Source: Phyllobacterium brassicacearum
GTDB lineage: Bacteria; Pseudomonadota; Alphaproteobacteria; Rhizobiales; Rhizobiaceae
Length of the DNA stretch: 64,000 nt
Reading direction: 5' to 3'
Assembly: GCF_003010955.1 (NCBI RefSeq)
Contig: NZ_PGGO01000015.1
Span: 87,924 to 151,923 of the forward strand
Positions 61,955 through 64,000 of the stretch are shown here, piece by piece. The position numbers and the translations under genes are program-made. Each line of letters begins with the position of its first letter. Positions within the stretch are counted from its first letter, which is position 1. The notes under the pieces were generated by a model, which was not told the DNA's origin, searched no databases, and worked only from the letters and a program-made list of their open reading frames with translations.

Positions 61955-63841
61955 ATGGCAACCACTTCTGTGGCCGACACTTCTAGTCGGGGTATGACGA
62001 GGGAAGAAAAGAAGGTTATCTTCGCTTCTTCACTCGGAACGGTTTTTGAATGGTACGATTTTTATCTGTATGGCTCTCTGGCCGCTTTTATCGGCGCAGC
62101 CTTTTTCAGTGAATATCCGGAAGCAACGCGCAATATCTTTGCGCTGCTCGCGTTCGCGGCAGGCTTCCTGGTTAGACCTTTTGGTGCATTGGTCTTTGGT
62201 CGCATCGGCGATCTCGTAGGCCGCAAATATACATTCCTTGTCACCATCATGATCATGGGCCTGTCGACCTTCCTGGTGGGTGTGCTTCCCGGCTCGGCCA
62301 GCTGGGGCATCGCCGCGCCAATCATCCTGATTGGCTTGCGCATGCTGCAGGGGCTCGCACTTGGCGGCGAATATGGTGGCGCAGCGACCTATGTCGCCGA
62401 ACACGCACCCGACAATAAGCGGGGTTACTACACTTCCTGGATCCAGACCACGGCAACACTCGGTCTGTTCCTTTCCCTGATCGTCATTCTGGTCATCCAG
62501 AACTGGCTCGGCAAAGACGCCTTTGCTGCCTGGGGCTGGCGCATTCCGTTCATCCTTTCTTTCGTTCTTCTCGGGATTTCGGTGTGGATTCGACTGTCGT
62601 TGAGTGAATCACCCACGTTCCAGCGCATGAAGGAAGAGGGCAAGGGCTCGAAGGCTCCGCTCTCCGAGGCCTTTGGTCAGTGGAAGAATGCCAAAATCGC
62701 CCTTCTCGCTCTGTTTGGTCTCACCGCCGGTCAGGCCGTCGTCTGGTATTCCGGACAATTCTACGCGCTGTTCTTCCTGCAGAACGTCCTGAAGGTTGAC
62801 GGGCAGGCGGTCAACATCATGATCGCGATCGCCCTTCTGCTCGGCACCGGCTTCTTCGTCTTCTTCGGCTGGCTGTCGGACAAGATCGGCCGCAAGCCGA
62901 TCATCATGGCTGGATTGGCGCTTGCCATCCTCACCTACTTCCCCCTGTTTAAGGCGCTGACGTGGGCGGCAAACCCAGCGCTCGCCGCTGCGCAGCAGGA
63001 TGTTCGTGCGACGGTGACGGCTGCGCCTGGCGACTGCAAGTTCCAGTTCAACCCGACGGGCACGGCAAAGTTCACCACCTCTTGCGATATCGCGACATCA
63101 TTCCTGACCCGGAACTCGGTACCGTATGACGTTGTTGCGACCGCTGCACCGGGCACGGCAGCGACGGTGAAGATCGGCCAGGAGACAGTCGAGTCCTACG
63201 ATGCCGCCGCTGCCGGCGCCGATGCAAAGACCAAGGAAGCTGCTTTCGCAAAGGCAGTGAACATCGCACTTCAGGACGGTGGCTATCCCCTCGTCCGCGA
63301 TCCGGTGAAGGTTGCCGACTCAAAGCTTGACGCTCTGGTCACGGCCAATCCGAAGCTGGCGCTCGATACAGCTGCTATCCGCGCTGGAGAAAAGACCATG
63401 GTTCCGGTCGACCAAGCCATCAAAGACAAGCTTATCACTGCAGAAGAGGCGGCTGGTGCGACTGAAGTAGCGGTCTACACGGTTCCGGGCGCAGGCGCCT
63501 TCAAGATGGTGGCTGATCCGGCTGCCGTTAGTTGGACCAAGGTCATTGCGATCCTCTTCGTGCTTGTGATCTATGTGACGATGGTCTACGGCCCGATCGC
63601 AGCGATCCTCGTCGAGATGTTCCCGACCCGCATCCGCTATACCGGCATGTCCTTGCCCTACCATATCGGTAACGGCTGGTTCGGCGGACTGCTTCCGGCA
63701 ACCGTCTTCGCGATGAGCGCATTCAAGGGCGATATCTACTACGGGCTTTGGTACCCGATCGTTATTGCTGCGATGACCCTGATCATCGGGCTCATCTTCG
63801 TACGTGACACCAAGGACACTGATCTTCACGAAGTGAAGTAA
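61955..63841 (+). CDS. MHS-type MFS transporter with large periplasmic insert
   Basis: A 628-residue transporter of the metabolite:H+ symporter group (proline/betaine, shikimate, citrate and similar). Family marks are FASSLGTVFEWYDFYLYGSLAAF, RPFGALVFGRIGDLVGRKYTF, GLALGGEYGGAATYVAEHAP, FFGWLSDKIGRKPIIMAGL, and VEMFPTRIRYTGMSLPYHIGNGWFGG. Usual members have about 430-550 residues. Here residues 335-525, between helices 9 and 10, form an extra hydrophilic domain, Ala-rich, with C361 and C377. GGGAGGGATAG precedes ATG 61955. The substrate is unknown. Confidence 0.9.
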   Translation: MATTSVADTSSRGMTREEKKVIFASSLGTVFEWYDFYLYGSLAAFIGAAFFSEYPEATRNIFALLAFAAGFLVRPFGALVFGRIGDLVGRKYTFLVTIMIMGLSTFLVGVLPGSASWGIAAPIILIGLRMLQGLALGGEYGGAATYVAEHAPDNKRGYYTSWIQTTATLGLFLSLIVILVIQNWLGKDAFAAWGWRIPFILSFVLLGISVWIRLSLSESPTFQRMKEEGKGSKAPLSEAFGQWKNAKIALLALFGLTAGQAVVWYSGQFYALFFLQNVLKVDGQAVNIMIAIALLLGTGFFVFFGWLSDKIGRKPIIMAGLALAILTYFPLFKALTWAANPALAAAQQDVRATVTAAPGDCKFQFNPTGTAKFTTSCDIATSFLTRNSVPYDVVATAAPGTAATVKIGQETVESYDAAAAGADAKTKEAAFAKAVNIALQDGGYPLVRDPVKVADSKLDALVTANPKLALDTAAIRAGEKTMVPVDQAIKDKLITAEEAAGATEVAVYTVPGAGAFKMVADPAAVSWTKVIAILFVLVIYVTMVYGPIAAILVEMFPTRIRYTGMSLPYHIGNGWFGGLLPATVFAMSAFKGDIYYGLWYPIVIAAMTLIIGLIFVRDTKDTDLHEVK

Positions 63842-63854
63842 TCAGCCAAGACAG

Positions 63855-63867
63855 AAAAGCCCGGCGC
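63855..63867 (+). terminator. Left arm of a terminator, apparently split by the IS
   Basis: AAAAGCCCGGCGC begins 14 bases after the transporter stop and looks like the rising arm of a terminator. No complementary GCGCCGGGCTTTT is present before the insertion sequence, which begins seven bases later. Confidence 0.5.
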
Positions 63868-63873
63868 GATCAC

Positions 63874-64000
63874 TGAACTGACCCCGTAAAGTTGGACGGT
63901 TAATTGGCTAGGATAATAGGGACTGAGTTCTGTACTGCACAGGGCTCAGTCCCATTAGTTTCAGCTTAATGCGCTGATGATTGTAGTAGTGGATGTAGTC
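63874..64000 (-). mobile_element. IS3-family insertion sequence, right end
   Basis: From 63874 the plus strand reads TGAACTGACCCCGTAAAG and on, the type of terminal repeat seen in IS3-family (IS150-like) elements, which end in TG...CA. The minus strand then carries the 3' end of the transposase. The rest of the element lies beyond base 64000. It is on the strand opposite to the transporter. Confidence 0.8.
63908..64000 (-). CDS. IS3-family transposase OrfB, C-terminal end
   Basis: The last 30 codons of a DDE transposase: DYIHYYNHQRIKLKLMGLSP followed by VQYRTQSLLS and a TAG stop at 63908-63910. The YIHYYN...RIKLKL.GLSPVQYR pattern is the standard end of IS150-group OrfB integrases. The frame is open at the window edge. 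The catalytic residues are not visible. Confidence 0.85.
   Translation of the reverse strand, partial: DYIHYYNHQRIKLKLMGLSPVQYRTQSLLS

Overview
The window is an ordinary-looking stretch of alphaproteobacterial chromosome. The organism is most probably a member of Hyphomicrobiales (Rhizobiales) in the Brucella/Ochrobactrum/Phyllobacterium range. The reasons are a clear homologue of the Brucella outer-membrane lipoprotein Omp19 (29447-29983), an invasion-associated-locus-B protein, DUF2794 and DUF1223 proteins, the mdh-sucCDAB arrangement and a queCEDF operon. These placements rest on remembered family sequences, not on a search.

Layout. 1-1.5 kb: partial aldo/keto reductase, a small TerB-like gene broken by an amber codon, and OsmC. 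1.7-5.1 kb: sdhCDAB (succinate dehydrogenase, minus strand). 5.5-8.9 kb: a GNAT enzyme, a small exported protein and the queC-queE-queD-queF queuosine-precursor operon. 9-14.3 kb: leuC, an amino-acid ABC permease and binding protein without an ATPase, then rimM-trmD-rplS. 14.4-17 kb: xerC, a TraB/GumN protein and a Pro/Ala-rich membrane protein. 17-28 kb: mdh-sucC-sucD-sucA-sucB and, after three small unrelated genes, lpdA. 28-31 kb: zapE, omp19 and a siderophore-interacting protein. 31-36 kb: dapF-mtaB-ftsY-yciB. 36-42 kb: ccmABCDG (cytochrome c maturation) divergent from acnA. 42-54.5 kb: a mixture including DUF1223, DUF2794, BAX-inhibitor-1, a YbbAP-type ABC exporter next to a TesA-like esterase, ThpR, a tyrosine phosphatase, an IalB-like protein, rlmN and a RhtB/LysE exporter. 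54.8-64 kb: argG, an M3 peptidase, an ohr-hydrolase pair divergent from ohrR, asd, an oversized MHS-type transporter and the edge of an IS3-family insertion sequence.

How the genes work together. Succinate dehydrogenase, malate dehydrogenase, succinyl-CoA synthetase, the complete 2-oxoglutarate dehydrogenase (E1, E2, E3) and aconitase lie within 42 kb, so most of the oxidative TCA cycle is encoded here. The two large TCA operons share an identical 14-base sequence at a similar distance upstream of their first genes. The ccm genes supply haem export for the c-type cytochromes of the same respiratory metabolism. ohr, the hydrolase and ohrR form a peroxide-responsive unit with a visible operator.

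No CRISPR array, prophage, defence island, secondary-metabolite cluster, rRNA or tRNA gene was seen. The items most worth following are the amber codon in a Trp-Trp motif, the missing catalytic cysteine in QueD, the shared TCA upstream element, the helix that would hide the acnA ribosome-binding site, the dual Tat/cytosolic starts of the ohr-linked hydrolase, the 190-residue periplasmic insert in the last transporter, and an IS copy that appears to have split a terminator.
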